A stretch of DNA of 64,000 bases from Longispora albida DSM 44784 (GTDB taxonomy: Bacteria; Actinomycetota; Actinomycetes; Mycobacteriales; Micromonosporaceae). Positions 24,767-33,619 of this stretch are shown here, one piece after another; position 1 is the stretch's first letter; each line of letters starts with the position of its first letter. Position numbers and translations under genes: made by a program. Below the pieces are notes generated by a model. It had not been told where the DNA came from, did no database searches, and saw nothing but the letters and a program-made list of their open reading frames with translations. Location of the stretch: contig NZ_KB903836.1 in assembly GCF_000379825.1 (NCBI RefSeq), positions 248,599 through 312,598 of the forward strand, given 5' to 3'.

Positions 24767-25501
24767 ATGGCAGGTACTAGCAGTTTCGAGCTGAAGACCG
24801 TGGTGTTCGACGCGCGGGATCACCGGGGGCTGGCCCGGTTCTATGCGGAACTCACCGGGGGCGAGGAGCGGTACGCCGACGACGAGTGGGTAACTGTCTT
24901 CACCGGTGACGGCTGGCGGCTCGGGTTCCAGGCCGCGCCCGATCATGTCGCCCCGGAGTGGCCGGGCCAGGCGCGGCCCCAGCAGATGCACCTCGATTTC
25001 CAGGTCGCCGACCTGGCGGCGGCCACCACCGGGGCCGAGCGGCTCGGCGCGCGCAGGATCGGCGGCGGGGACACGTGGAACGTGATGGCCGACCCGGCCG
25101 GTCACCCGTTCTGCCTGTGCGCGGGCGAGCACGCCGAGCCGATCCGGACGTACGGGGTGAGCATCGACTGCTCCGACGGCGGGCCGCTGGCGGTGTTCTA
25201 CGCGGAGCTGCTCGGGTACACAGTGAAATATCAGCAGGATGGGATGGCCTGGATCGGAACCGCCACGCCGGCTCCGATGGGCGAGATGCTCTTCCAGGCT
25301 GTGGAGGGTTACAACCCGCCACAGTGGCCGGACCCGGCGCACCCGCAGCAGCTGCACCTCGACATCACGGTCAGCGACATCGAAGCGGCCGAGCGCCGCG
25401 CGCTGGAACTCGGCGCGACCCGGCTGCCCGGGGACGGCGAGAACTGGCGGGTGTACGCGGACCCGGCCGGTCACCCGTTCTGCCTGCTCTGGATGGTGTG
25501 A
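24767..25501 (+). CDS. VOC family protein with two glyoxalase-like domains
   Basis: 244 aa made of two similar halves, each with an LARFYAEL/LAVFYAEL start, PQQMHLDFQV or PQQLHLDITV and DPAGHPFCL end, the fold of glyoxalase/bleomycin-resistance/dioxygenase proteins. Both halves carry the His and terminal metal-ligand-type segments. Reaction unknown. Probably co-transcribed with the P-loop gene 36 bp downstream. Confidence 0.88.
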   Translation: MAGTSSFELKTVVFDARDHRGLARFYAELTGGEERYADDEWVTVFTGDGWRLGFQAAPDHVAPEWPGQARPQQMHLDFQVADLAAATTGAERLGARRIGGGDTWNVMADPAGHPFCLCAGEHAEPIRTYGVSIDCSDGGPLAVFYAELLGYTVKYQQDGMAWIGTATPAPMGEMLFQAVEGYNPPQWPDPAHPQQLHLDITVSDIEAAERRALELGATRLPGDGENWRVYADPAGHPFCLLWMV

Positions 25502-25537
25502 CCCGCAAGGCGGACGGCACACTGGCATGCTTGCCGG

Positions 25538-26077
25538 ATGAAATTGGTTCTGCTGTACGGGCCGCCGGCCGCAGGGAAGCTGACGATCGCCACGGAGCTG
25601 GCCGCGATGACCGGGTACCGGCTCGTCCACAATCACCTCACGCTGGACCTCGCCACGGCCGTGTTCGAGCGGGGGAGCGACGCGGCCGTCGAGTTCGTCG
25701 ACGAGACCCGGCAACGGCTGATCGGAGCCGCCGCGGCGCACGGGGTGCCGGGGATGGTGTGGACGATGGTGTACGACACGGCCAGGGTGAAGCACATCGA
25801 CGGGTACCGGCGGCGGCTCACGGAGGCCGGGGGCGAGCTGTGCCTGGTCCGGCTGACGTGCGACGAGGCTGAGCTGCACGTCAGGGCCGGGTCGGAGTCC
25901 AGAGTGGATCGGGGGAAGCTGGCCGACCCGGTGCGCTACGCCGCGTATCTGGCCAGTCTGGACGACCCCTATGCGGTGTACCCGCACCAGCCCAGCCTCG
26001 TCGTCGACACCGCGATCACCCAACCAGAGACGGCGGCGAAGCTGATCGCCGGGCGTTACGAGCTGCCGGGGCGGTAG
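25538..26077 (+). CDS. P-loop NTPase, small-molecule-kinase-like
   Basis: 179 aa. Walker A GPPAAGKLT at residues 8-16, then YRLVHNHLTLDLA, matching the paralogue at 2847-3431. Single AAA_33-type domain; phosphotransferase activity is likely but the acceptor is unknown. CATGCT ends 6 nt before the ATG. Converges on the MOSC gene. Confidence 0.77.
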   Translation: MKLVLLYGPPAAGKLTIATELAAMTGYRLVHNHLTLDLATAVFERGSDAAVEFVDETRQRLIGAAAAHGVPGMVWTMVYDTARVKHIDGYRRRLTEAGGELCLVRLTCDEAELHVRAGSESRVDRGKLADPVRYAAYLASLDDPYAVYPHQPSLVVDTAITQPETAAKLIAGRYELPGR

Positions 26078-26096
26078 CCGCCGCGCCCTCCAGGGG

Positions 26097-26789
26097 TCAG
26101 GTCGCGAGCTCGACCGGGTCGCCGATCGTGAGGTGGCCCGGCCGCTCCACCGTCGCCCACACGCCGAACAGCAGGCTGTGGTCCTCCGCGACCGCCTTGA
26201 GGATCCGGCCGTGCTCGGGGAGGTGGTCCTGGGCGAAGTCGACCATGACGCACCGGGTCATGGGCTTCTGGACGCGCAGGACGACACCGGAGCCGATCCG
26301 CAGGGCCTGGCCGGGCCAGGTGTCCTCGGGGTAGCCGGTGCCCGGCGTGCCGATCACCAGGTTCGCCCGGAAGCGCAGCGGGTCGACGGGCTCGCCGAGT
26401 ACCTCGCCGAGCTGGCGCAGGCCGGCGGTGGTGATCACGCTGACCGGCCCGTCGTCGTGGTGCAGGACCTCGGCCTCACGCGTGACGGTCACCTTCCGGC
26501 CCACCGTCTCGCTGAGCGCGGCGTGCCCGGCCGGGTCACTGGCGGCGAACCGCCGCCCGTCAGGGAACTCCACTTCGGGCTCTCCGCCGGTGTGCAGCCC
26601 GCGCAGCCCGAACAGCCCGGGCATCCGGCGGAACCGGCGCGTGTTCTTGCCGCTGCCGAACTTCCCGTCCTCGTCGCGGACCGCCCAGAGCCGGTCGCCG
26701 GTCAGGCCGCGGTCACCGACCCCCGACTCGGTCACCTGCTCGCCGAGCAGTGACTTGACCGGGAACCGGCGGATCTCCAGGAGTCTCAC
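26097..26789 (-). CDS. MOSC domain protein
   Basis: 230 aa. An N-terminal MOSC_N beta-barrel region (RRFPVKSLLGEQV) and a MOSC domain with the conserved Cys in KPMTRCVMVDFAQ (about residue 186), expected to handle sulfur or the molybdenum cofactor in small-molecule reduction. The start is GTG at 26789 with TAGGAT ending 6 nt upstream (26796-26801). Confidence 0.85.
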   Translation of the reverse strand: MRLLEIRRFPVKSLLGEQVTESGVGDRGLTGDRLWAVRDEDGKFGSGKNTRRFRRMPGLFGLRGLHTGGEPEVEFPDGRRFAASDPAGHAALSETVGRKVTVTREAEVLHHDDGPVSVITTAGLRQLGEVLGEPVDPLRFRANLVIGTPGTGYPEDTWPGQALRIGSGVVLRVQKPMTRCVMVDFAQDHLPEHGRILKAVAEDHSLLFGVWATVERPGHLTIGDPVELAT

Positions 26790-26795
26790 CGCGCC

Positions 26796-26801
26796 ATCCT
26801 A
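26796..26801 (-). promoter_or_regulatory. candidate -10 (TAGGAT)
   Basis: TAGGAT on the minus strand ends 6 nt before the GTG start at 26789 of the MOSC gene. Confidence 0.4.
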
Positions 26802-26834
26802 ATCAGGATCTTGAGGACTCCGGCGGCCCGTCTC

Positions 26835-27869
26835 CTACGCCGCCGCCTCGCCAGGTAGCCCGGCCTGGCGCAGTTCGCTCGGGCTCACGCCGTGCCAGCG
26901 CCGGACCGCGCGGCGCAGGGCGCGGGGGTCGCTGTACCCGGTCCGCGCGGCGATCGCGTGCAGCGGCAGCTGGCTGGCGCGGATGAGTTCGCAGGCACGC
27001 TGGGCCCGGGCGGCTTCGGCCTCGGTACGCCAGGTGGTGCCGTGTTCGGCGAGCCGGCGCTGGAGGGTACGGGTGGTCGTGCCCATGCGGGCGGCGATGG
27101 TGGCCAGCGACGGGTTCGGTTCCTCGGCGGACGCCTGGCAGGCGGCGGCGTGGAACGCTTCCAGCCAGGTACGGACCGGCCTGGCCTCTGCCAAGGTGGA
27201 GTCCGCGTGGGCGCGCAGGATGCCGAGCAGCCCCGGGTGGTGGCCGGGCAGGGGCGCGGCGACGTCGGAGCGCAGGAAGGTGACCGTGTTGGCTGGCGCG
27301 CCGTACGCGATGTTGCGGGTGCCCAGCAGCTCGGCGAGCGGGCCGGGTACGGCAGGCGCGCGATGCCGGAACGACACGCTCACGGGCCGGATGTCCCGGT
27401 GGGCCGCTGCCCGGGCACGAGTGATCATCAGCCCGATCCCGAACTGCTCGACGGCGGTGACCACGTCCTGCTCGGCCGTTCCCGTGCTGTACCGGACGGT
27501 GACCAGTGCGCCGTCCTCGACGACCTCGAACTGGTCGGCCCCCGGATCGCCGAGGGAGCCGATGTACTCGCCGATCACCCGGAAGGCGTCGATCAGGTCC
27601 CGGCTGGCGGCGAACGCGCCGACGCCGGTACCGCTGTCGGTCAGGATGACCTGCTCCCAGAGCCAGAGCACGGAGCTGGTCGGCACGCGGACCAGGCCGT
27701 CGCCGAGGATGTCCGGTCCGGTGTGCGGGATCCGGGCGAGCCTGGCCCCGGACATGCCGGCCGAGCGGGCCGCGCCGACAGCGAAGCGTCCCATCGCCGA
27801 GGACACTGTGCCGCTCAGCGCCGGGCCAGCGGGCCGGTCCGAGTCCGCACGAGTCGTCCTCTGTGACAC
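26835..27869 (-). CDS. AraC family transcriptional regulator (OruR/arabinose-binding-like)
   Basis: 344 aa. The N-terminal ligand domain (about 30-220) is of the Arabinose_bd type with VPTSSVLWLWEQVI; the C-terminal double HTH has LATIAARMGTTTRTLQRRLAEHG and AIAARTGYSDPRALRRAVRRWHGVSP. GTG start at 27869 fits TAGGCT ending 7 nt upstream plus CTGACG as -35. Divergent from the flavin reductase-monooxygenase fusion and esterase genes, which it probably regulates. Confidence 0.87.
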   Translation of the reverse strand: MSQRTTRADSDRPAGPALSGTVSSAMGRFAVGAARSAGMSGARLARIPHTGPDILGDGLVRVPTSSVLWLWEQVILTDSGTGVGAFAASRDLIDAFRVIGEYIGSLGDPGADQFEVVEDGALVTVRYSTGTAEQDVVTAVEQFGIGLMITRARAAAHRDIRPVSVSFRHRAPAVPGPLAELLGTRNIAYGAPANTVTFLRSDVAAPLPGHHPGLLGILRAHADSTLAEARPVRTWLEAFHAAACQASAEEPNPSLATIAARMGTTTRTLQRRLAEHGTTWRTEAEAARAQRACELIRASQLPLHAIAARTGYSDPRALRRAVRRWHGVSPSELRQAGLPGEAAA

Positions 27870-27876
27870 GGCGCAG

Positions 27877-27906
27877 AGCCTAACAGAGTTGATCTTGGCG
27901 CGTCAG
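27877..27906 (-). promoter_or_regulatory. promoter CTGACG-18-TAGGCT of the AraC gene
   Basis: On the minus strand CTGACG (27901-27906) and TAGGCT (27877-27882) are 18 nt apart; the -10 ends 7 nt before the GTG start at 27869. Confidence 0.5.
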
Positions 27907-28096
27907 GTCCTCTTCGTGGCGCCCCCGGTCCCTCCCCGGGCGTGCCCGGGCGTCATACGGTCTAGATCGGCAAGGCGGCCCTACCGGACCGCCTGCCCGG
28001 CCACCGGGCCCCGGCTCACCAGCCCGGGGCCACATCCCGTCCGGCCACTTCGGACCACCTCCCGCGTCATTCCCAGAGCACAGGAAGAGAGCAGCC

Positions 28097-28942
28097 ATGC
28101 CGCGTCCCGCCAGGATTCTCGCCATCTCCGGCAGCCTGCGAGAAGACTCGTTCAACTCCGCGCTCGTGCGCGCGGCGCGGAAACTCCAGCCCAGCACGCT
28201 CGACATCGAGATCTTCGACGGCCTGCGCGACATCGGGCCGTACGACCAGGACCTTGACACCCCGGAACTCCGGCCCGCGCCGGTGGCCGAGCTGCGCCGG
28301 CGGATCGCGGAGGCCGACGGGCTGCTGATCGCCACTCCCGAGTTCAACTACGGCATTCCCGGCGTGCTGAAGAACGCGCTGGACTGGGCGAGTACGCCGG
28401 GGCCCGGCGCGCACTCGCCGCTCCACCGCAAGCCTGCCGCGATCATGGGTGCCGCGCCGACGAACTTCGGCTCGGTACGGGCCCAGCTCGCCCTGCGCCA
28501 GGCGTTCGTGTGGATCGACGCCGACCTGGTGGTCAAGCCGGAGGTTGTCGTGTTCCGGGCGCACGAGCGCTTCGACGAGACGGGAAACCTCACCGACCCG
28601 GGGACCATCGACCTGGTCAGCGGGCTGCTGGACGCGCTGGCCGCCAAGACCCGGTGCGGCGCCGTGACCGTGGTCGCCCGGCTCACCGCGCGCCCCGGCC
28701 TGGAGGACCGGGTGCGCGAGACGGCACTGTCGCTCGTGGACGCTTCCCGGGCCGAGCCGGGTAACCTCTCCTACCGCACGTTCGCCGACCTCACCGATCC
28801 CGGGTCGCTCGTCGTGGTGGAGGAGTGGGAGTCCCGCGCGGCGTTCGACGCGCACCTGACCAGCCCGCACATGGCCGAAGCCTTCGCGGCTGGCGCCGCG
28901 CTGCTGACCGGGCCGCCGGTCGAGCACATCATCGCCAGCTGA
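28097..28942 (+). CDS. NADPH-dependent FMN reductase fused to an ABM-type monooxygenase domain
   Basis: 281 aa. Residues about 5-185 form a flavodoxin-like NADPH:FMN reductase with ISGSLREDSFN (phosphate loop) and TPEFNYGIPGVLKNALDW. Residues about 190-281 form an antibiotic-biosynthesis-monooxygenase/YgiN-like quinol monooxygenase barrel (VTVVARLTARPGLEDRVRE ... EPGNLSYRTF ... VVEEWESRAAFDAHLTSPHM). Together they suggest quinone reduction and oxygenation in one protein. First gene of a two-gene unit with the esterase 32 bp downstream, opposite an AraC regulator. GGAAGAGAG precedes the ATG. Confidence 0.87.
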   Translation: MPRPARILAISGSLREDSFNSALVRAARKLQPSTLDIEIFDGLRDIGPYDQDLDTPELRPAPVAELRRRIAEADGLLIATPEFNYGIPGVLKNALDWASTPGPGAHSPLHRKPAAIMGAAPTNFGSVRAQLALRQAFVWIDADLVVKPEVVVFRAHERFDETGNLTDPGTIDLVSGLLDALAAKTRCGAVTVVARLTARPGLEDRVRETALSLVDASRAEPGNLSYRTFADLTDPGSLVVVEEWESRAAFDAHLTSPHMAEAFAAGAALLTGPPVEHIIAS

Positions 28943-28974
28943 ACACACCGACGAAGAGAATATGGGGGACGCAC

Positions 28975-30123
28975 ATGCAGGCCACAGAGGACATTGTCAG
29001 CGGTACCACCGCCAGCGGCTTCGAGGCGGCCCGCGCGGCCTTCGCCCAGGTCGCCGCCGCCGAGCCCGGGCTGTCAGCCCAGCTCGCTGTCTACCGGCAC
29101 GGGCAGCAGGTCGCCGACCTGTGGACGGGGCCGGGGGTGTCTGCGGACTCGCTGCTGGCGCTGTACTCGTCGGGCAAGGGGGCTGCCCACCTCGTGATGG
29201 CGCTTCTCGTTCAGGACGGCGCCGTTGAGCTCGACGCGCCGGTGGCCGCTTACTGGCCGGAGTTCGCGGCCGAGGGCAAGGGCTCGATCACGGTACGGGA
29301 GCTGCTGTCCCACCAGGCTGGCCTGATCGGGGTCGAGGGCGGGTTCACCCTCGCCGAACTCGCGGACGACCAGGTGCTCGCCGCGCGGCTGGCCGGGCAG
29401 AAGCCGTGGTGGGAGCCTGGTACCGCATACGGGTACCACGCCTTCGTCATCGCCGCGCTGACCGGCGAGGTGATGCGCCGGGTCACCGGGCTGCGGCTCC
29501 AGGAGCTGTTCGAGCAGCGCGTCCGGGCGCCGTACGGGATCGACTTCCACCTCGGGCTGCCCGGCAGCGAGGAGCACAGGTACCTGCCTGTCCAGCCGCT
29601 GCTCCCGCACCAGCAAGCGGCACTCGATGCCGGGATGCCCGCACCCGACTCGCTGACGGGTATCGCGTTCAACCTCAACGCCACCCCGCCCACCGATCTG
29701 GTCACCTTCGCCAGCGACCGTACTGTGCGGGCGCTCGGCCCCGGATCGTCTGGCAGCATCGGCAGCGCGCGGGGACTCGCCCTCATGTACGCGGCGGCCA
29801 TCAGCGAAGTCGGCGGACGCGCACCCCTGCTCCGGGAGGACGTCCTGGCCGAGTTCACCGCGCCGCACACCCGGGGCATCGACGTGGTCACCGGCGAGAC
29901 TGACCATTTCCTGCTGGGCTTCGAGGCGCAGGCTGTCCGGTACGCGGGCCTTGGCGCACGCGCGTTCGGCCACAGTGGTGCGGTCGGCGCGCAGGCGTTC
30001 GCCGATCCGGACTCCGGCATCGCCTACAGCTACACGCGACGCCGTTTCTCCTTCGGCGGTGGCGGGGGTGCCCCCGAGAACCAGCAGCTCGTCGCCGCCG
30101 TCGTCGAATCGGCCACCCGGTAG
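28975..30123 (+). CDS. serine hydrolase of the beta-lactamase class C / EstB esterase group
   Basis: 382 aa from the ATG at 28975, preceded by GGGGGA. The SxxK nucleophile is in LYSSGKGAAHL (about residue 67), the Tyr of the second motif in PGTAYGYHAFV, and a HSGAVG segment provides the third motif. No signal peptide, so probably a cytosolic esterase rather than a periplasmic beta-lactamase. In an apparent operon with the flavin reductase fusion. Confidence 0.85.
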   Translation: MQATEDIVSGTTASGFEAARAAFAQVAAAEPGLSAQLAVYRHGQQVADLWTGPGVSADSLLALYSSGKGAAHLVMALLVQDGAVELDAPVAAYWPEFAAEGKGSITVRELLSHQAGLIGVEGGFTLAELADDQVLAARLAGQKPWWEPGTAYGYHAFVIAALTGEVMRRVTGLRLQELFEQRVRAPYGIDFHLGLPGSEEHRYLPVQPLLPHQQAALDAGMPAPDSLTGIAFNLNATPPTDLVTFASDRTVRALGPGSSGSIGSARGLALMYAAAISEVGGRAPLLREDVLAEFTAPHTRGIDVVTGETDHFLLGFEAQAVRYAGLGARAFGHSGAVGAQAFADPDSGIAYSYTRRRFSFGGGGGAPENQQLVAAVVESATR

Positions 30124-30209
30124 GAGGAAAGAGACCTGCGGCACCGAGCCCTGCCGCTGGAACGCGTTTCCGCTGGCGGGCAGGGGCAGCGGCACATTTG
30201 ATCAATGGT

Positions 30210-30215
30210 TACGCT
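30210..30215 (+). promoter_or_regulatory. candidate -10 (TACGCT)
   Basis: TACGCT ends 6 nt before the ATG at 30222, favouring that start over the TTG at 30198. Confidence 0.4.
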
Positions 30216-30221
30216 CGGCGG

Positions 30222-30713
30222 ATGCGTGAACCTGAGCTGGAGACGGAGCGGCTGCGGCTGCGGCGCTGGCAGGAGTCCGATCGGGAGCCGTTCGCCGCGC
30301 TCAACGCTGACCCGGAGGTGATGGAGTACTTCTCCTCGCCCCTGAGCCGCGAGCAGAGCGACCGGATCGTCGACCTCAGCGAGGCCTGCTTCGACGAGCG
30401 TGGCTACAGCCTGTGGGAGCAGACGTTCGACGCGCACTTCACGCCCGCCGTCGAGATCGGCTGGCGGTTCGCCCGCTCAGCCTGGGGTCACGGGTACGCC
30501 ACGGAGGCTGCTCGCGCTGTCCTCGAATACGCGTTCGGCCCGCTGGGTCTCGCCGAGATCGTGTCGATGACCGCGACGGCCAACGAGCGCTCGATCGCCG
30601 TCATGCGGCGCCTCGGCATGGCCAGCGACCCGGCGGAGAACTTCGACCATCCGAAGGTGCCGGAGGGCAGCCCTCTGCGCCGTAACGTGCTCTACCGCAT
30701 CAAGCCCAGCTGA
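30222..30713 (+). CDS. GNAT acetyltransferase (RimJ/RimL type) with an apparent internal deletion
   Basis: 163 aa. The family start ELETERLRLRRWQ and the acetyl-CoA loop region EIGWRFARSAWGHGYATEAA are clear. In relatives about 15-20 residues (two strands, typically W-V-V-x-x-tGe-iG-f-G-l) lie between the GYSLW and AHFTPAVEIGW segments; here GYSLWEQ runs straight into TFDAHFTP. The deletion is in frame and removes a core beta hairpin, so activity is doubtful. Confidence 0.75.
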   Translation: MREPELETERLRLRRWQESDREPFAALNADPEVMEYFSSPLSREQSDRIVDLSEACFDERGYSLWEQTFDAHFTPAVEIGWRFARSAWGHGYATEAARAVLEYAFGPLGLAEIVSMTATANERSIAVMRRLGMASDPAENFDHPKVPEGSPLRRNVLYRIKPS

Positions 30714-30742
30714 ACACCCACGAGCAGATAGGTCCCGCGGAG

Positions 30743-31279
30743 ATGGAATGGCGAACTGTGCGGTCCGAGCCGTGTATCGACTCCCCGTACTTCCGGGTCC
30801 GGCGTGACGATGTGGAGTTGCCGTCGGGTGACGTCGTGCCCGGGTACCACGTCTGGGAGTCCAAGGACATCGCGACGGTGGTACCTGTGACGCCCGGCGG
30901 CGAGTTCGTGCTGGTCAGGCAGTGGCGTCACGGGACGGGGCAGCTGATGCTCCAGTTCCCGGCCGGTGGTGTGGACGCGGGGGAGACGGCGCTGGAGGCA
31001 GCCCGGAGGGAACTCCGCGAGGAGACCGGCTACCTGGCCGGGAACTTCGTCCACCTGGGAGACACGAGCTCGTACCCGACGAAGATGACCGGCTGGAGCC
31101 GCCTGTTCCTCGCTGAGGATGCCTACCCCGGCGCGGTTCCCGCCGACGATCCGATGGAGCAGACCGAGATCGTCGTGGTGGACGCGGCCGGCCTCCGGGA
31201 ACTGATCGAGACCAACCAGTTCCAGGTGGCCGACTCGCTGGCGGCAGCTCTGCTGACAATGCGGAGGCTGGGCCTGTAG
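30743..31279 (+). CDS. Nudix hydrolase (ADP-ribose pyrophosphatase-like)
   Basis: 178 aa. N-terminal strands with YHVWESKDIATVVPVTPGGEFVLVRQWRHGT, then a complete Nudix box GGVDAGETALEAARREL..REETGY (about residues 75-97), resembling ADP-sugar pyrophosphatases. Ends 25 bp before the stop of the convergent hydrolase gene. Confidence 0.87.
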   Translation: MEWRTVRSEPCIDSPYFRVRRDDVELPSGDVVPGYHVWESKDIATVVPVTPGGEFVLVRQWRHGTGQLMLQFPAGGVDAGETALEAARRELREETGYLAGNFVHLGDTSSYPTKMTGWSRLFLAEDAYPGAVPADDPMEQTEIVVVDAAGLRELIETNQFQVADSLAAALLTMRRLGL

Positions 31280-31304
31280 CCGGGGCGCTCGCTGGTGTGG
31301 CCAG

Positions 31305-32525
31305 CTATGCCCGGCCGTCGCAGAAGACCTCGTTGACGAGACGTTGCATGGCGCTGCGGCCTGGTCCCTGCATGGAGCCCGAAGCGTTGTCGACGTAGGT
31401 CAGTGAGGCGGTCAGGGTCCTGCGGCCGTCGGGGGTGCTGTACATCAGCGTCCCGTAGCCCTGGACGCCGCCGTTGTGCGTGACGAGCGTGACCTTGCAG
31501 CTCGGCTGCGGGAACGGGGACGGCGTGACCCCGTCGAGCACGAACAGCCCGTAGCCGTAGCCCGCGACCGGATCGGGCGTGCGCATCTCGGCCACCAGCG
31601 AGAGCGGCAGCAGCCTGCCGCGCATCAGTGCCGAGACGAACGTGCCGAGGTCCTCGGTGGTCGAGATCATGTCACCGGCTGCGGAGATCCACGACGGGTT
31701 CTGGCTGCTGACGTCGACGGTCTTCTGCTCGCCGTTCTCCTCGTAGCTGTAGTAGGCGTGGGCGTGCTGGCCGGGAATCTCCGTCGAGGTTCCGGGAACG
31801 AACGTGCCGCGCAGGCCGAGCGGCTGGATGATCCGGCGGTGTGTCTCCGTGGCGTACGAGCGGCCGCTCACCCTCTCGATCAGCAGCTTGGCCAGCACGT
31901 AGTTGGTGTTGGAGTAGCTCCAGGACGCGCCGGGTTCGAAGCGGGGCTGGTGGGACAGTGCGAACCGGACCAGTTCCTCGTCGGTGTAGGTGCGGAACCG
32001 GGTGCTGACCCATTCCTTGCCCGCCGAGACGATGCCCGGCACGACCGTGCCGTCCGGGAGGTACTCCCCGGTGAAGTTGAAGATCCCGCTCGTGTGCTGG
32101 AGCAGCATCCGCACCGTGATCCGCCGGTCCAGAGCGAACTCCGGCAGGAGACCGGCCACCGGGGTGTCCAGCCCGATCCGGCCCTCGGCCACCAGCTGGA
32201 GCACCACGGTCGCGGTGAAGGTCTTCGTGACGCTGCCTACGCGGAACCGCCCGTTGACGGACGGCCGGGCGGTCCCGCCCAGCTCGCGTACTCCCGCGCT
32301 GCCGGCCCACTCGCCCCGCTGGTCGCGCACGCGCAGCTGGACGCCGGTGAACCCGGAAGCGGCGATGTCCTGCATGGCCTTCTGGAGTTCCGGGCGTTTC
32401 CGGGCGGCTGTGCCGTCGTGGGCACTGGCGGCCCCGGGCGCGGCCGCCACTCCGGCCAGCAGTGCGGCCGCGAGTGCTGTGACACCTGCCCGGAGGAGGG
32501 GCCGAAGCAGCTTCTTCGTGCTCAT
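31305..32525 (-). CDS. secreted serine hydrolase (beta-lactamase / DD-carboxypeptidase-like)
   Basis: 406 aa from the ATG at 32525. A signal peptide with cleavage near ASA-HDG, then SVTKTF (SxxK), YSNTNYVLAK (YxN) and VTHNGGVQGYG (HxG) catalytic motifs of class C beta-lactamases and D-Ala-D-Ala carboxypeptidases. Extracytoplasmic action on peptidoglycan-like or ester substrates is expected. 77 bp downstream of the DUF4097 gene on the same strand. Confidence 0.87.
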   Translation of the reverse strand: MSTKKLLRPLLRAGVTALAAALLAGVAAAPGAASAHDGTAARKRPELQKAMQDIAASGFTGVQLRVRDQRGEWAGSAGVRELGGTARPSVNGRFRVGSVTKTFTATVVLQLVAEGRIGLDTPVAGLLPEFALDRRITVRMLLQHTSGIFNFTGEYLPDGTVVPGIVSAGKEWVSTRFRTYTDEELVRFALSHQPRFEPGASWSYSNTNYVLAKLLIERVSGRSYATETHRRIIQPLGLRGTFVPGTSTEIPGQHAHAYYSYEENGEQKTVDVSSQNPSWISAAGDMISTTEDLGTFVSALMRGRLLPLSLVAEMRTPDPVAGYGYGLFVLDGVTPSPFPQPSCKVTLVTHNGGVQGYGTLMYSTPDGRRTLTASLTYVDNASGSMQGPGRSAMQRLVNEVFCDGRA

Positions 32526-32602
32526 GATGGCTCTGGAACCTCTCGGTCGATGACGGGCGGGCCGGCCGGCCACAGTGCTGCGGCCGGCCCGGGGAACGCG
32601 GG

Positions 32603-33271
32603 TCAGAGGCTGCGGGCGGTGATGTTGCCGTAGGCGGTGGTGGCGTGGATGGTCACCTGGGCGGAGCCACTGCCCGTGTTCGCCAGCGCGTTGCTGATCC
32701 GGCCGTAGGAGGTACCGGCGTCCAGGAAGGCCGAGACCCCGGCCGCCACGCCGACCGTCACGTCGCCGGCCTCGGTACGCAGGGTGAGCGCGCCGCCCGT
32801 GGCCTCGGCGATCCGGATGTCGCCCTTCGCCGTCCGGACCTCCGCCGGGCCGGTGATCCGGCCGAGCGCGATGTCACCGGCCTGGGTGGTGATCCGGGCA
32901 CCGGCAGCTTCGGCGATCTCGACCGAGCCGTGCGCACCGTCGTAGCGGACCTCGCCGAGGCGGCCCGAGGTGCGCAGCTCGGCGCTGGCGGCCTTCACCT
33001 CGACGTGCGACCCGGCCGGGAGCTGGACAGTCACGCTGACCGAGCCGGAGGAGCCGAACGCCTGGTTCTTCTCCGGTGCGGCGATCCGCAGCACGCCCTC
33101 GGCGTAGGAGACCTGGGTTTCGGCCGCCAGCTTCACGTCGCGGTCCTTGGACGGGTCGGCCGGCCCGACCTCGACCACGGTGCCGTCCCGCTCGGCCGCG
33201 GCGAACCGGACGGTGCCCGCCGGGATGTCGAGGATAGCGGTGATCGGGGCGGTGGTGTCGAACTGCTGCAT
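32603..33271 (-). CDS. DUF4097 family beta-repeat protein
   Basis: 222 aa from the ATG at 33271. Repeating short strands with Gly turns (VEIAEAAGARITTQAGDIALG, GPAEVRTAKGDIRIAEATG) are typical of DUF4097. Unlike the lipoprotein at 2142-2831 it has no export signal. Shares a strand with the serine hydrolase downstream. The 347-bp upstream region is rich in TTGC/GCAA motifs. Confidence 0.8.
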   Translation of the reverse strand: MQQFDTTAPITAILDIPAGTVRFAAAERDGTVVEVGPADPSKDRDVKLAAETQVSYAEGVLRIAAPEKNQAFGSSGSVSVTVQLPAGSHVEVKAASAELRTSGRLGEVRYDGAHGSVEIAEAAGARITTQAGDIALGRITGPAEVRTAKGDIRIAEATGGALTLRTEAGDVTVGVAAGVSAFLDAGTSYGRISNALANTGSGSAQVTIHATTAYGNITARSL

Positions 33272-33619
33272 GATGGTGCCTCTTCCGTGTGGCTCGTCGT
33301 TGTTTCCGATGTGCGAAACGCTACGTTGCTTTCCATGTCCCTGCAACACGATCATTGCGCATGATCAGTGTTTGTGCAGCTAGGCGGCCGATAATCATTG
33401 CACTGTGACTGAGCGCTAATGCAACGCCAGGTGCGAGTCCGTTGCAATGGACTGAGCGTGAACGCATACCCGCGCCCACTTCCCGCGTACTTGATCAAGG
33501 GCCGGGCCAAGCATCGCCAGCGCGCCGGGCGGGAACAATGGCCGATCCGGCAACAGGCGTTAAGCCCCGGTTATCGACGGGGGTTGCGCCCGCCGGGGCC
33601 ACTGGGAATACTTAACCAC
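33272..33619. other. divergent intergenic region with a cluster of TTGC/GCAA motifs
   Basis: No gene seen. Six short sites occur between 33325 and 33450: GTTGC, TGCAAC, CATTGC, CATTGCAC, ATGCAACG and GTTGCAATG, in both orientations. They sit upstream of the DUF4097 gene start at 33271. Confidence 0.4.
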
